From: JACVRU01 sp040905885
Lineage (GTDB): Bacteria > Actinomycetota > Thermoleophilia > Gaiellales > Gaiellaceae
Length of the DNA stretch: 18,177 nucleotides
Assembly (NCBI GenBank): GCA_040905885.1
Contig: JBBDQR010000155.1
Span: 1-18,177, forward strand
Direction of reading: 5' to 3'
The position numbers and the translations under genes were made by a program. Shown piece after piece: positions 1-6,938 of this stretch. Position 1 is the stretch's first letter, and every line of letters begins with the position of its first letter. The notes under the pieces were generated by a model that saw nothing but the letters and a program-made list of their open reading frames with translations, ran no database searches and had not been told where the DNA came from.

Positions 1-972
1 CGTGTTGTAGAGCTGCGAGAGCTGCTGCACCGGGTCGAAGAAGTTCGACAGGTAGAGCAGGAAGGCGAGCAGCGTGCCCTCGCTCACCTGGCCGTGGAAG
101 TAGAGCCAGCCGCCGTAGCCGAGCACGACGGCGGTGGCCGCGCTGGAGAGGAAGTCGACGAACGGGAAGTAGAGGCCGTTCGTGACGACGGTCCGGTGGT
201 TCGCGGCCCGGTAGCTCGCGTTCACGCCCTCGAAGTTCTCCTGGTTGGCCGGCTCGCGCGTGAACGCCTGGACGACGCGGATGCCGGCGATGTCCTCGGC
301 GAGCGTCGCCGTCACCAGGCCGAGCCGCTCGCGGACGGCGCGGTAGGCGCGGGCCGAGTAGACCCGGAAGGCCGCGGTGGCGCCCATCATCAGCGGCGTC
401 ACCGCGAGCGTCGCCAGCGCCAGCCGCCAGTCGAGCACGAACAGGATCGCGGCCGAGCCGATCAGGATCAGCGTGCTCTGGAAGAGCGTCGTCACGCCGT
501 CGGTGACGAGCTGGTCGAGCGCGTCGACGTCGTTCGTCAGCCGGCTGATGATCACGCCGGCCCGGTTGCGCTCGAAGAAGCCGAGCGAGAGCCGCTGGAG
601 GTGGCGGAAGAGCGTGTTCCGCAGGTCGGCGAGGATCCGCTCCCCCGTCCAGCCGGTGAAGTACGTCTGCGCGGAGGAGGCGACGAGGTTGAGCGTCCCC
701 GCGACGAGGAAGGCGACGACGACGAGCACGAGCAGCTGGAAATCCTGGTTGCGGACGCCCTCGTCGAGAGCGAGCTTGGCGAGGTAGGGAGGGGCGAGCG
801 CCGTCGCGGTCGCGGCGGCGAGCGAGGCGAGCGCGAGCGCCGTCCGCGCCTTGTAGGGCGCCGTCAGGCGGGCCAGCGTCGAGATGCGGCGGACGGTGCG
901 CCGCCAGGACCAGTCCTCGACCTTGGCGCCGCGCTGCATCGAGAGGTGGGAGCCGGGCTGCCAGACGCGCAT
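1..972 (-). CDS. ABC exporter subunit, transmembrane half (3' end cut by window edge)
   Basis: The first 324 residues of a half-size ABC exporter, reading off the left edge. The visible part is the six-helix transmembrane domain: hydrophobic helices start near residue 42, with family hallmarks such as GFFERNRAGVIISRLTNDVDAL, split here as the coupling-helix region around residues 130-150, and TLAEDIAGIRVVQAFTRE near residue 220. The nucleotide-binding domain lies outside the window. Its ATG (970-972) shares one base with the TGA of the upstream transporter gene (TGATG arrangement), so the two are translationally coupled and probably form a heterodimer in the cytoplasmic membrane. The substrate cannot be read from the sequence. 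This subunit is expected to carry the canonical catalytic glutamate that the partner lacks; that cannot be checked here. Confidence 0.9.
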   Translation of the reverse strand, partial: MRVWQPGSHLSMQRGAKVEDWSWRRTVRRISTLARLTAPYKARTALALASLAAATATALAPPYLAKLALDEGVRNQDFQLLVLVVVAFLVAGTLNLVASSAQTYFTGWTGERILADLRNTLFRHLQRLSLGFFERNRAGVIISRLTNDVDALDQLVTDGVTTLFQSTLILIGSAAILFVLDWRLALATLAVTPLMMGATAAFRVYSARAYRAVRERLGLVTATLAEDIAGIRVVQAFTREPANQENFEGVNASYRAANHRTVVTNGLYFPFVDFLSSAATAVVLGYGGWLYFHGQVSEGTLLAFLLYLSNFFDPVQQLSQLYNT

Positions 973-2762
973 CAGGCCGTCGCCTCGACCCGCTCGGCGA
1001 ACTCCCGCTCGAGCAGCCCGTGCTCGTAGATCTCCCGGTAGACGGGGCTCGTCGCCAGCAGCTCCTCGTGGGTGCCGCGCGCGGCGATGCGCCCCTCGTC
1101 GAGGACGACGAGCTCGTCGGCGAGCGCGAGCGTCGACAGCCGGTGGGCGATGATCAGCGTCGTCCGCCCGCGCATCGCCTCGCGCAACCCGAGCCGGATC
1201 TTCGCCTCCGTGGTGGCGTCCACGGACGCGGTCGCGTCGTCGAGGATCAGGATCCGCGGGTTCATGATCAGCGCCCGCGCGATCGCGATCCGCTGGCGCT
1301 GCCCGCCGGAGAGCGTGACGCCCCGCTCGCCGACGAGCGTGTCGTAGCCCGCGGGCAACTCGGCGACGAACTCGTGCGCCTGGGCCTGCCGCGCGACCCG
1401 CTCGACGTCCTCGTCGGTCGCCCAGGGGGCGCCGAAGGCGATGTTCTCGCGCACGGTTGCCGAGAACAGGAAGGGATCCTGCGCGACGATCCCGATCTCG
1501 CGGCGCAGCGACGGGAGCCGCACGTCGCGGACGTCGATGCCGTCCACGGTCACGCGCCCGGCGGTCACGTCGTAGAAGCGCGGCACGAGCGAGGCGAGCG
1601 TCGTCTTCCCCGAGCCGGTGTGGCCGATCAGAGCGACGGTGCGGCCGGGCGCGACCTCCAGGTCGATCCCGTCCAGCACGGCGGCGTCGCCGTAGGCGAA
1701 GGCGACGCCCTCGAAGCCGATGCGGCCCGGCCCGGCGGGCAAGTCGGCGGCCTCGGCACGCTCGCGGATCTCGACCTCCTCGTCGAGCACCTCGAAGATC
1801 CGCTCGCCCGAGGCGGTCGCGCGCTGGGCCTGGCCGATCCACATGCCGAGCATGCGCAGCGGCATGATCAGCATCATCACGAACAGGTTGAAGGCGAAGA
1901 ACTGGCCGACGGTCAGCGAGCCGTTGACGACCATCCAGCCGCCCAGCAGGAGGACCGAGCCCTGGGCGAGCAGCGGGACGAACGCGAGCAACGGCACGTA
2001 GATCGCCCGCTGCCGGTTCGCCAGCACGCTCTGGCCGAAGACGGCCTCCGAGGCCCGCTCGAACTTCCGCTGCTCCTGCGCCTCGCGCGCGAACGCCTTG
2101 ACGACGTGGACGCCGACGATGTTCTCCTCGGCGACCGTCGCCACATCGGCCATCTTCTGCTGCACGTCGCGGAGGATCGGGTGCGAGACGTGGCTGTAGC
2201 GGTAGGCGAGCGCGACGACGGCCGGCGTGAACGCGAGCGCGACGAGGGCCAGCCTCCACTCGAGCACGAGCATCACGGCCGTGACGCCGACGATCGTGAG
2301 GATGTGCTGGAAGAAGAAGATGAGGCCGTAGCCGAGGAAGAAGCGCACCGTCTGCAGGTCCACCGTCGCCCGCGACATCAGCTGGCCGGTCTGGTGGCGG
2401 TCGTAGAAGCGGAACGAGAGCCGCAGCAGGTGCGCGTAGAGCGCGTTCCGGAGGTCGAACTCGACGCCGAGCGCCTGCCGGCCGGAGATGAACCGCCGGC
2501 CCATCATCAGGATCGCGCGCGCGGTGCCGAGCGCCACGACGACGCCGATGAAGATCCAGAGCATCCGCTCGTCGCGCGGCTGAATCGCCTCGTCGATCAC
2601 GTCCTTCGTCACCCAGACGAGCCCGATCGCCGTGCCCTGCGAGGCGACCGCGAGCACGACGGAGACGGCCAGCGACCAGCGGTACGGCCGCAGGAAGCCG
2701 AGCAGCCGGACGAATGTTTCGCGGTACGGGATGCGCCGCCGATCCACTGAGGGAATTGGCAT
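972..2762 (-). CDS. ABC exporter subunit with degenerate ATPase site
   Basis: A 596-residue half-transporter of the type IV (MsbA/multidrug) exporter class: transmembrane domain about residues 20-320, then an ATP-binding domain. Walker A is GHTGSGKT with Lys386, the signature is LSGGQRQR, the H-loop is IIAHRLST, and Walker B reads LILDDATASVD. Asp509 sits where active sites have Glu. In known heterodimeric exporters (TM287/288, BmrC/BmrD) one subunit carries exactly this Glu-to-Asp change, which supports pairing with the overlapping downstream gene. I chose ATG 2762 over the upstream ATG at 2816. The longer start would run into the divergent gene, and a TACATT hexamer lies 7 nt before 2762. 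Substrate unknown; no regulator gene is adjacent. Confidence 0.92.
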   Translation of the reverse strand: MPIPSVDRRRIPYRETFVRLLGFLRPYRWSLAVSVVLAVASQGTAIGLVWVTKDVIDEAIQPRDERMLWIFIGVVVALGTARAILMMGRRFISGRQALGVEFDLRNALYAHLLRLSFRFYDRHQTGQLMSRATVDLQTVRFFLGYGLIFFFQHILTIVGVTAVMLVLEWRLALVALAFTPAVVALAYRYSHVSHPILRDVQQKMADVATVAEENIVGVHVVKAFAREAQEQRKFERASEAVFGQSVLANRQRAIYVPLLAFVPLLAQGSVLLLGGWMVVNGSLTVGQFFAFNLFVMMLIMPLRMLGMWIGQAQRATASGERIFEVLDEEVEIRERAEAADLPAGPGRIGFEGVAFAYGDAAVLDGIDLEVAPGRTVALIGHTGSGKTTLASLVPRFYDVTAGRVTVDGIDVRDVRLPSLRREIGIVAQDPFLFSATVRENIAFGAPWATDEDVERVARQAQAHEFVAELPAGYDTLVGERGVTLSGGQRQRIAIARALIMNPRILILDDATASVDATTEAKIRLGLREAMRGRTTLIIAHRLSTLALADELVVLDEGRIAARGTHEELLATSPVYREIYEHGLLEREFAERVEATA

Positions 2763-2764
2763 TG

Positions 2765-2780
2765 ATCGAAATGTATCGAT
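2765..2780. promoter_or_regulatory. Imperfect palindrome over the ABC promoter, possible operator
   Basis: ATCGAAATGTATCGAT is a 16-bp dyad with 6 of 8 positions paired: ATCGA and TCGAT arms around a 6-bp centre. It covers the predicted -10 box of the minus-strand ABC operon and lies in an AT-richer island in the 52-bp gap between two divergent starts. A repressor site is plausible, but no regulator is encoded nearby. Confidence 0.35.
2770..2775 (-). promoter_or_regulatory. -10 box of the ABC exporter operon
   Basis: The minus strand reads TACATT, then 7 nt, then the ATG at 2762. This fits the TANNNT actinobacterial -10 consensus and would start the transcript at or within a base of the start codon. 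No Shine-Dalgarno sequence precedes the ATG. Confidence 0.5.
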
Positions 2781-2798
2781 AGGACCTGAGGCGGCGGT

Positions 2799-2804
2799 TA
2801 CGCT
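2799..2804 (+). promoter_or_regulatory. Possible -10 box of the exported-protein gene
   Basis: TACGCT lies 10 nt before the ATG at 2815. This predicts a leader of only about 4 nt and leaves no room for a Shine-Dalgarno sequence. Confidence 0.35.
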
Positions 2805-2814
2805 GTACCGAGTC

Positions 2815-3306
2815 ATGAGGGGCCGCGTGCTGAGCGTGCTCGCAGTCGCGGCGGTTCTCGCGGTTGCCGCGGCGGCCGCCTTCGACTCGCTGCGCGGCGA
2901 CGAACCTCTGGTGCCGGCGGCGTCACCGAAGCCGGTGCGTGTCGCGCCGGCGGCCGGGGAACCGCAAGACTGCGTGGACGGGGGGCCGTGCCTGCGCAGC
3001 CTGCGGGAGCTCGTCGCCTTCTACCGCGGGTGCGTGCGCAGCTGGAATGACTCCGCGAACCGCGCCAACCAGGCGACCGTGGTCGAAGGAGACTTCGACA
3101 CGGCCACCCTCTTCCGCTCGACCAGAGAACGCTGCAGCCTCTACCTGGTCTCGTCGGCCAGCGCGCGGATCCTGCTCGCCCGCCGGGTCAAGGGCAAGTG
3201 GTGGGCGGTCGGAGGCGGCCGGCGCCCGCCCGCTGCCGACGACTTCCAGGACGCGTGGACCGTCGCGATTCGGCCCGATGGGACGCTCGCGCTCAGAGAC
3301 GGCTGA
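2815..3306 (+). CDS. Small exported protein with four cysteines, function unknown
   Basis: 163 residues. The N-terminus has a short basic start (MRGR) and a hydrophobic, Ala/Val-rich stretch to about residue 23, so it is probably a Sec signal peptide or signal anchor. The mature part starts with a Pro/Ala-rich linker (about 30-50), followed by a compact region with Cys53, Cys59, Cys73 and Cys107. That is enough for two disulfides outside the cell. A Trp-rich strand (KWWAVGGG) and a C-terminal pattern DAWTVAIRPDGTLAL suggest a small beta-containing fold. I do not recognise the family. ATG 2815 is preferred over an in-frame ATG at 2632, which lies inside the ABC gene. The gene is divergent from the ABC operon, and its last 14 bp overlap the 3' end of the convergent glycosylase gene. 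Confidence 0.7.
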   Translation: MRGRVLSVLAVAAVLAVAAAAAFDSLRGDEPLVPAASPKPVRVAPAAGEPQDCVDGGPCLRSLRELVAFYRGCVRSWNDSANRANQATVVEGDFDTATLFRSTRERCSLYLVSSASARILLARRVKGKWWAVGGGRRPPAADDFQDAWTVAIRPDGTLALRDG

Positions 3307-3895
3307 GCTCGGTGCGGACAAGGGCGGCCGCGCGCTCGAGCAGCCGTCGGTTCGCCGGGGCGTTCAGCCAGCCGCTCGCGCCCGAGGGATGGGGCAGCGG
3401 CACGACGGCGGCGCCGTGCCAGTCGAGCCGCCGGCCGACGCACTCGTTCAGGCGCTGGATGCCGAGCAGCCGGCGCGCCGCGAGCCCGCCGACGGGGACG
3501 ATCAGCCGCGGCCGGAGGAGGCGGAGCTCCCAGTCGCGCCAGAAGGCGCAAAGCGCCTGCTCCTCCGGCGTGGGCAGCCGGTCGCCGCGGCCGCCGGGCA
3601 GGCGCCCGGGGTAGCAGCGCGTCACGGAGGCGCAGTAGAAGGCGTCGTAGAACTCGTCCTCGTCCATTCCCAGCCAGCGGCGGAGCGTCTGCCCGGCGCG
3701 GCCGCGCCAGGGCCTGAGCTCCTGCCCTTCGAGCACGCCCGGCGCCTGCCCGAGCATGTAGGCGCGCTGCCCATCGTGGCCCTCGAACACGGGCAGAGAC
3801 TCGAGCGGATGGCCGGCCTCCAGGCAGGCGCGGCAGGCGCGGTTGTCGCGCTGGAGGGAGCCGAGGGAGCGGTACGCGGAGCGCTGCCGCGTCAC
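3293..3895 (-). CDS. Uracil-DNA glycosylase superfamily protein, Fe-S type
   Basis: 200 residues, starting at a GTG that overlaps the stop of the methyltransferase gene (GTGA). Cys21 and Cys24 (RACRAC), Cys94 (VTRCYPG) and Cys116 follow the C-x2-C...C...C layout that holds a 4Fe-4S cluster in family 4 and 5 uracil-DNA glycosylases. Motif 1 is LGQAPG at 48-53, with a downstream WRGRAGQTL, and the C-terminal motif is PHPSGASGWLN. Family 4 enzymes normally have GEAPG and family 5 GLAPA, so Gln50 is unusual and the exact subfamily and activity are open. A cytoplasmic base-excision role on deaminated cytosine would be expected. It is co-transcribed with the upstream methyltransferase; its 3' end overlaps a plus-strand gene. 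Confidence 0.8.
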   Translation of the reverse strand: MTRQRSAYRSLGSLQRDNRACRACLEAGHPLESLPVFEGHDGQRAYMLGQAPGVLEGQELRPWRGRAGQTLRRWLGMDEDEFYDAFYCASVTRCYPGRLPGGRGDRLPTPEEQALCAFWRDWELRLLRPRLIVPVGGLAARRLLGIQRLNECVGRRLDWHGAAVVPLPHPSGASGWLNAPANRRLLERAAALVRTELSRL

Positions 3896-4470
3896 GAGGC
3901 GACCGCGACGAACCAGCGGCCGGAATGGAGGACGCGGCCGCCGCCGAGCTCGTCCAGCAGCTGCTCCGGGTCGAGCCAGCGCTTGTAGACCTCCCAGCGC
4001 GTGCCGTCGCTGAGGATCCGCTGTTGCACCTCCTCGCCCGAGCCGGCCGAGTCGACGACGACGAGCTCGGGCGCGACGCGGCGCGCCTCCGCGAGGAAGC
4101 GGGCGCGGACGTCCGGCTCCAGGTGTCCGTAGAAGTGGCCCGTGAAGACGCGGTCGAACGAGTCGTCGGGGAAGGGAAGGCCGTCGTTCGCGTCGCCCCG
4201 CACGAGCTCCGCCCGCGGCAGCCGCTTCCGCGCCTCGGCGAGCATCACGTCGCTCTGGTCGAGGCCGACGAGCTCGCCGGTCAGCCAGCGTGTCAGGAAG
4301 CCGGTGCCGCAGGCGACGTCGAGGGTGCGGGCCGGCGGGAGCGAGCGGAGCGCCCGCTCGAGCGCCGCCAGCTCCTCCGTCCAGCCGGGCCGGTCGCGAC
4401 CGGCGAACTGGCCCTGGCCGTAGTACCAGTCGTCGTACTCCGGCGCCCGCGCGTCGTAGTACTCCTTCAC
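3892..4470 (-). CDS. Class I SAM-dependent methyltransferase
   Basis: 192 residues with a GTG start. Motif I of the Rossmann fold is TLDVACGTGFLTRWL (about residues 49-63), an acidic residue ends the second strand (VGLDQSD), and motifs LVRGDAND and FDRVFTGHFYGHL follow. The short length and N-terminal YYDARAPEYDDWY match small-molecule methyltransferases of the UbiE/SAM_MT_11 type. The substrate cannot be named. A TACTCT hexamer ends exactly 6 nt before the GTG, which supports this start and a leaderless message. The gene leads a two-gene unit with the glycosylase and is divergent from ftcD, with only 17 bp between the start codons. Confidence 0.85.
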   Translation of the reverse strand: MKEYYDARAPEYDDWYYGQGQFAGRDRPGWTEELAALERALRSLPPARTLDVACGTGFLTRWLTGELVGLDQSDVMLAEARKRLPRAELVRGDANDGLPFPDDSFDRVFTGHFYGHLEPDVRARFLAEARRVAPELVVVDSAGSGEEVQQRILSDGTRWEVYKRWLDPEQLLDELGGGRVLHSGRWFVAVAS

Positions 4471-4475
4471 GCTGC

Positions 4476-4481
4476 AAGAGT
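4476..4481 (+). promoter_or_regulatory. Weak candidate -10 box of the ftcD-hut operon
   Basis: AAGAGT, preceded by TGC (an extended -10 like TGn), ends 6 nt before the GTG at 4488. It lacks the consensus first T, so the case rests on spacing. It overlaps the opposing methyltransferase -10 by 5 bp. Confidence 0.3.
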
Positions 4482-4482
4482 A
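4477..4482 (-). promoter_or_regulatory. -10 box of the methyltransferase-glycosylase unit
   Basis: TACTCT on the minus strand, 6 nt, then the GTG at 4470. The spacing places the transcription start on the start codon. Confidence 0.5.
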
Positions 4483-4487
4483 CGGCC

Positions 4488-5372
4488 GTGGAGCTCCCGC
4501 TCGAGTCGGTGCCGAACTTCTCGGAGGGACGCGACCGGGCCACGATCGACGCGCTCGCGGCGGCGCTCTCGGAGCACGCGGAGCTGCTCGACGTCCACTC
4601 CGATCGCGACCACAACCGTTCCGTCTTCACCCTCGTCGGCGGGGACGAGGAGCTCGAGGAGGCGCTCGTCGCGGGGGTCGCCTGCGCGAAGGAGCGGATC
4701 GACCTGCGCGGGCACGAGGGCGCGCACCCGCGAATCGGCGCCGCCGACGTCGTCCCCGTGGTGCCGCTTCGGCCCGGGCACATGCGGCGCGCGATCCGCG
4801 TCGCCCGGCTGGTCGCGAAGCGGCTCGCGGCCGAGGTCGGGCTGCCGGTCTTCTTCTACGGCGAGCTCGGCGAGGGACGCGGGCCGGCGTTCTTCCGCAA
4901 GGGCGGGCCGGAGGAGCTCCAGCGCCGCCTCGACGCCGGCGAGCTGAAGCCCGACCTCGGGCCTCCGTGGCTCGACGAGCGCGCGGGCGCGGTGCTCGTC
5001 GGCGCGCGCCGGCCGCTGATCGCGTTCAACGTCAACCTGCGCGGGGTCGGCGTCGAGGTGGCGCGCGAGATCGCGGCCGTCGTGCGGGAGAGCGGCGGCG
5101 GCTACCCGGGCGTGCGCGCGCTCGGGCTCGACCTCCCGAGCGCCGGCCGCGTCCAGGTGAGCATGAACGTCGAGGATTACGAGGCGGCCGCGCTGCACGA
5201 GCTCGTCGACCGGATCGAGCGGGAGGCGGCGTCGCGCGGCGCCGAGGTGGAGGGCTCGGAGCTCGTCGGCCTGATGCCGGCGGGGGCCGCGGTCGCCGCG
5301 GCCGGAGCGATCCTCCGGATCGACGGGTTCGATCCGTCCAGGGTGCTGGAGCTGCGGCTGCTGGATCGCTGA
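4488..5372 (+). CDS. ftcD: Glutamate formimidoyltransferase, formiminotransferase domain only
   Basis: 294 residues. It transfers the formimino group of N-formimino-L-glutamate to tetrahydrofolate, releasing glutamate: the last step of this histidine route. The N-terminal ESVPNFSEGRD and the catalytic-loop motif HPRIGAADVVPVVP are characteristic; His80 there probably matches the catalytic His82 of the mammalian enzyme. The length covers the two formiminotransferase subdomains only. The cyclodeaminase domain of the roughly 540-residue animal FTCD is absent, so 5-formimino-THF must be processed by a separate cyclodeaminase outside the window. GTG 4488 is chosen because NFSEGRD then sits at residues 10-16, as in the family. 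It is the first gene of the hut cluster, 21 bp before hutH. Confidence 0.93.
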   Translation: MELPLESVPNFSEGRDRATIDALAAALSEHAELLDVHSDRDHNRSVFTLVGGDEELEEALVAGVACAKERIDLRGHEGAHPRIGAADVVPVVPLRPGHMRRAIRVARLVAKRLAAEVGLPVFFYGELGEGRGPAFFRKGGPEELQRRLDAGELKPDLGPPWLDERAGAVLVGARRPLIAFNVNLRGVGVEVAREIAAVVRESGGGYPGVRALGLDLPSAGRVQVSMNVEDYEAAALHELVDRIEREAASRGAEVEGSELVGLMPAGAAVAAAGAILRIDGFDPSRVLELRLLDR

Positions 5373-5380
5373 CGCGGTCG

Positions 5381-5386
5381 TACACT
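5381..5386 (+). promoter_or_regulatory. -10 box before hutH
   Basis: TACACT ends 7 nt before the ATG of hutH, in the 21-bp gap after ftcD. No Shine-Dalgarno sequence is present. It would allow hutHUI to be transcribed independently of ftcD as a leaderless message. Confidence 0.5.
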
Positions 5387-5393
5387 GGCTCCG

Positions 5394-6938
5394 ATGGCGC
5401 AGCAGACGGCAGTGCCGCTCACGGGCGACGACCTCGGCGTCGACGACGTCTGGCAGGTCGCCGTCGCGGGCACGCCGGCCGCGCTCTCGGACGCGGCCCG
5501 CGAGAAGATGCGCGTGGCCCGGGACGTCGTCGTCGCGGCCGCGCACGGCGACAGCGAGCACACCTACGGCATCAACACGGGCTTCGGCCGCTTCGTCAAC
5601 CAGACGATCCCCGAGGAGCTGACCCAGGAGCTCCAGCTCCGCCTCCTCCGCTCGCATGCCTGCGGCGTGGGCGAGCCGTACCCGGACGAGATCGTGCGCG
5701 CGGCGATGCTCCTGCGGGCGAACGCGCTGGCGAAGGGCTGCTCCGGGGCGCGCGTGGAGACGGTCGAGCTGCTCGTCGAGTGCCTGAACCGGGGCGTGCT
5801 GCCGGTCGTGCCGAGCCGAGGCTCGGTCGGCGCCAGCGGCGACCTGGCGCCGCTCGCCCATCTCGCCCTGCCGCTCGTCGGCGAGGGCGAGGCCTGGGTG
5901 GAGGGGGAGCGGCTGCCGGGCGCGGAGGCGCTCGCCCGCGTCGGTCTCGAGCCGGTCGAGCTGCGCGCGAAGGAAGGGCTCTCGCTCGTGAACGGGACGC
6001 AGTTCATGGCCGCGTTCGGCGCGCTCGGCCTCGTGCGGGCACGGCGGCTCGCGCAGGTCGCCGACCTCGCCTGCGCGCTGACGCTCGAGGCGCTCCAGGG
6101 CTCCCGGACGAGCTTCCTGCCGCAGATCCACGAGCTTCGCGGCCTGAAGGGGCAAGTCGACTCCGCCGCCAACATCCTCCGCCTGCTCGACGAGTCCGCG
6201 ATCATCGAGGCCCACCGCTGGTGCGACAAGGTGCAGGACGCCTACTCGCTGCGCTGCGCGCCGCAGGTGCACGGCGCCTCGCGCGACCTCCTCGACTACG
6301 TCGCCTACACCGTCGGCGCCGAGCTGAACGCGGCGACCGACAACCCGCTCGTGCTGGTGGACGACGGCCTGCTCGTCTCCAATGGCAACTTTCACGGCCA
6401 GCCGGTCGCCTTCGCGCTCGACGTGCTGGCGCTGGCCGTTGCCGAGCTGGCGAACATCTCGGAGCGCCGGGTCGAGCGGCTCGTCAACCCCGCGCTGTCG
6501 GAGGGCCTGCCGCCGTTCCTCACGGAGGACGGCGGCCTCAACTCCGGCTTCATGATCCCGCAGTACGTGGCCGCGGCGCTCGTCAGCGAGAACAAGGTGC
6601 TCGCCCACCCGGCCAGCGTCGACTCGATCCCGACCAGCGCGGGGCAGGAGGACCACGTCTCGATGGGCAACGTGGCCGGCCTGAAGGCCTGGCAGGTGCT
6701 CGCCAACTCGGAGCGGGCGCTCGCGATCGAGCTGCTCGCCGGCGCGCAGGGGGTCGAGTACCTCGCCCCGCTCGAGCCCGGGCGCGGCGTGCGGGCCGTT
6801 CGGGCGGCCGTGCGTGAGCTGTCCGAGCGGCTGCACGACGACCGGCCGCTCTCCGCGGACATCGAGCGCGTCGCCACGGCGATCCGGGACGGCTCGCTGA
6901 TCTCGGCGGTGGAGGCGGAGATCGGGGAGCTGCGATGA
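5394..6938 (+). CDS. hutH: Histidine ammonia-lyase
   Basis: 514 residues. It converts L-histidine to trans-urocanate and ammonia with the self-formed MIO electrophile. The Ala-Ser-Gly triad that cyclises to MIO is residues 147-149, within GSVGASGDLAPLAH. Tyr58 is in TYGINTGFGRF, and TDNPL, SNGNFHG and QEDHVSMG are all intact. Ser87-His88 in RSHACGVG is the selectivity pair typical of histidine-specific lyases rather than tyrosine or phenylalanine lyases, so the hut assignment does not rest on neighbours alone. The length is normal (about 510). The stop overlaps the hutU ATG (ATGA), implying coupled translation. Confidence 0.97.
   Translation: MAQQTAVPLTGDDLGVDDVWQVAVAGTPAALSDAAREKMRVARDVVVAAAHGDSEHTYGINTGFGRFVNQTIPEELTQELQLRLLRSHACGVGEPYPDEIVRAAMLLRANALAKGCSGARVETVELLVECLNRGVLPVVPSRGSVGASGDLAPLAHLALPLVGEGEAWVEGERLPGAEALARVGLEPVELRAKEGLSLVNGTQFMAAFGALGLVRARRLAQVADLACALTLEALQGSRTSFLPQIHELRGLKGQVDSAANILRLLDESAIIEAHRWCDKVQDAYSLRCAPQVHGASRDLLDYVAYTVGAELNAATDNPLVLVDDGLLVSNGNFHGQPVAFALDVLALAVAELANISERRVERLVNPALSEGLPPFLTEDGGLNSGFMIPQYVAAALVSENKVLAHPASVDSIPTSAGQEDHVSMGNVAGLKAWQVLANSERALAIELLAGAQGVEYLAPLEPGRGVRAVRAAVRELSERLHDDRPLSADIERVATAIRDGSLISAVEAEIGELR

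Noticed and set aside
1020..2750. 576-codon open frame antisense to the ABC exporter
   Set aside because: No recognisable protein; a mirror of codon bias in a well-supported gene.
2632..2814. Longer N-terminus for the exported protein (ATG 2632)
   Set aside because: It would overlap the ABC coding region by 131 bp and bury the signal peptide in the middle of the protein.
4467..6836. 789-codon open frame antisense to ftcD and hutH
   Set aside because: Composition is Arg/Glu/His/Asp/Leu-rich with no domain, as expected for the reverse frame of GC-rich coding DNA. The sense-strand genes have intact catalytic motifs.
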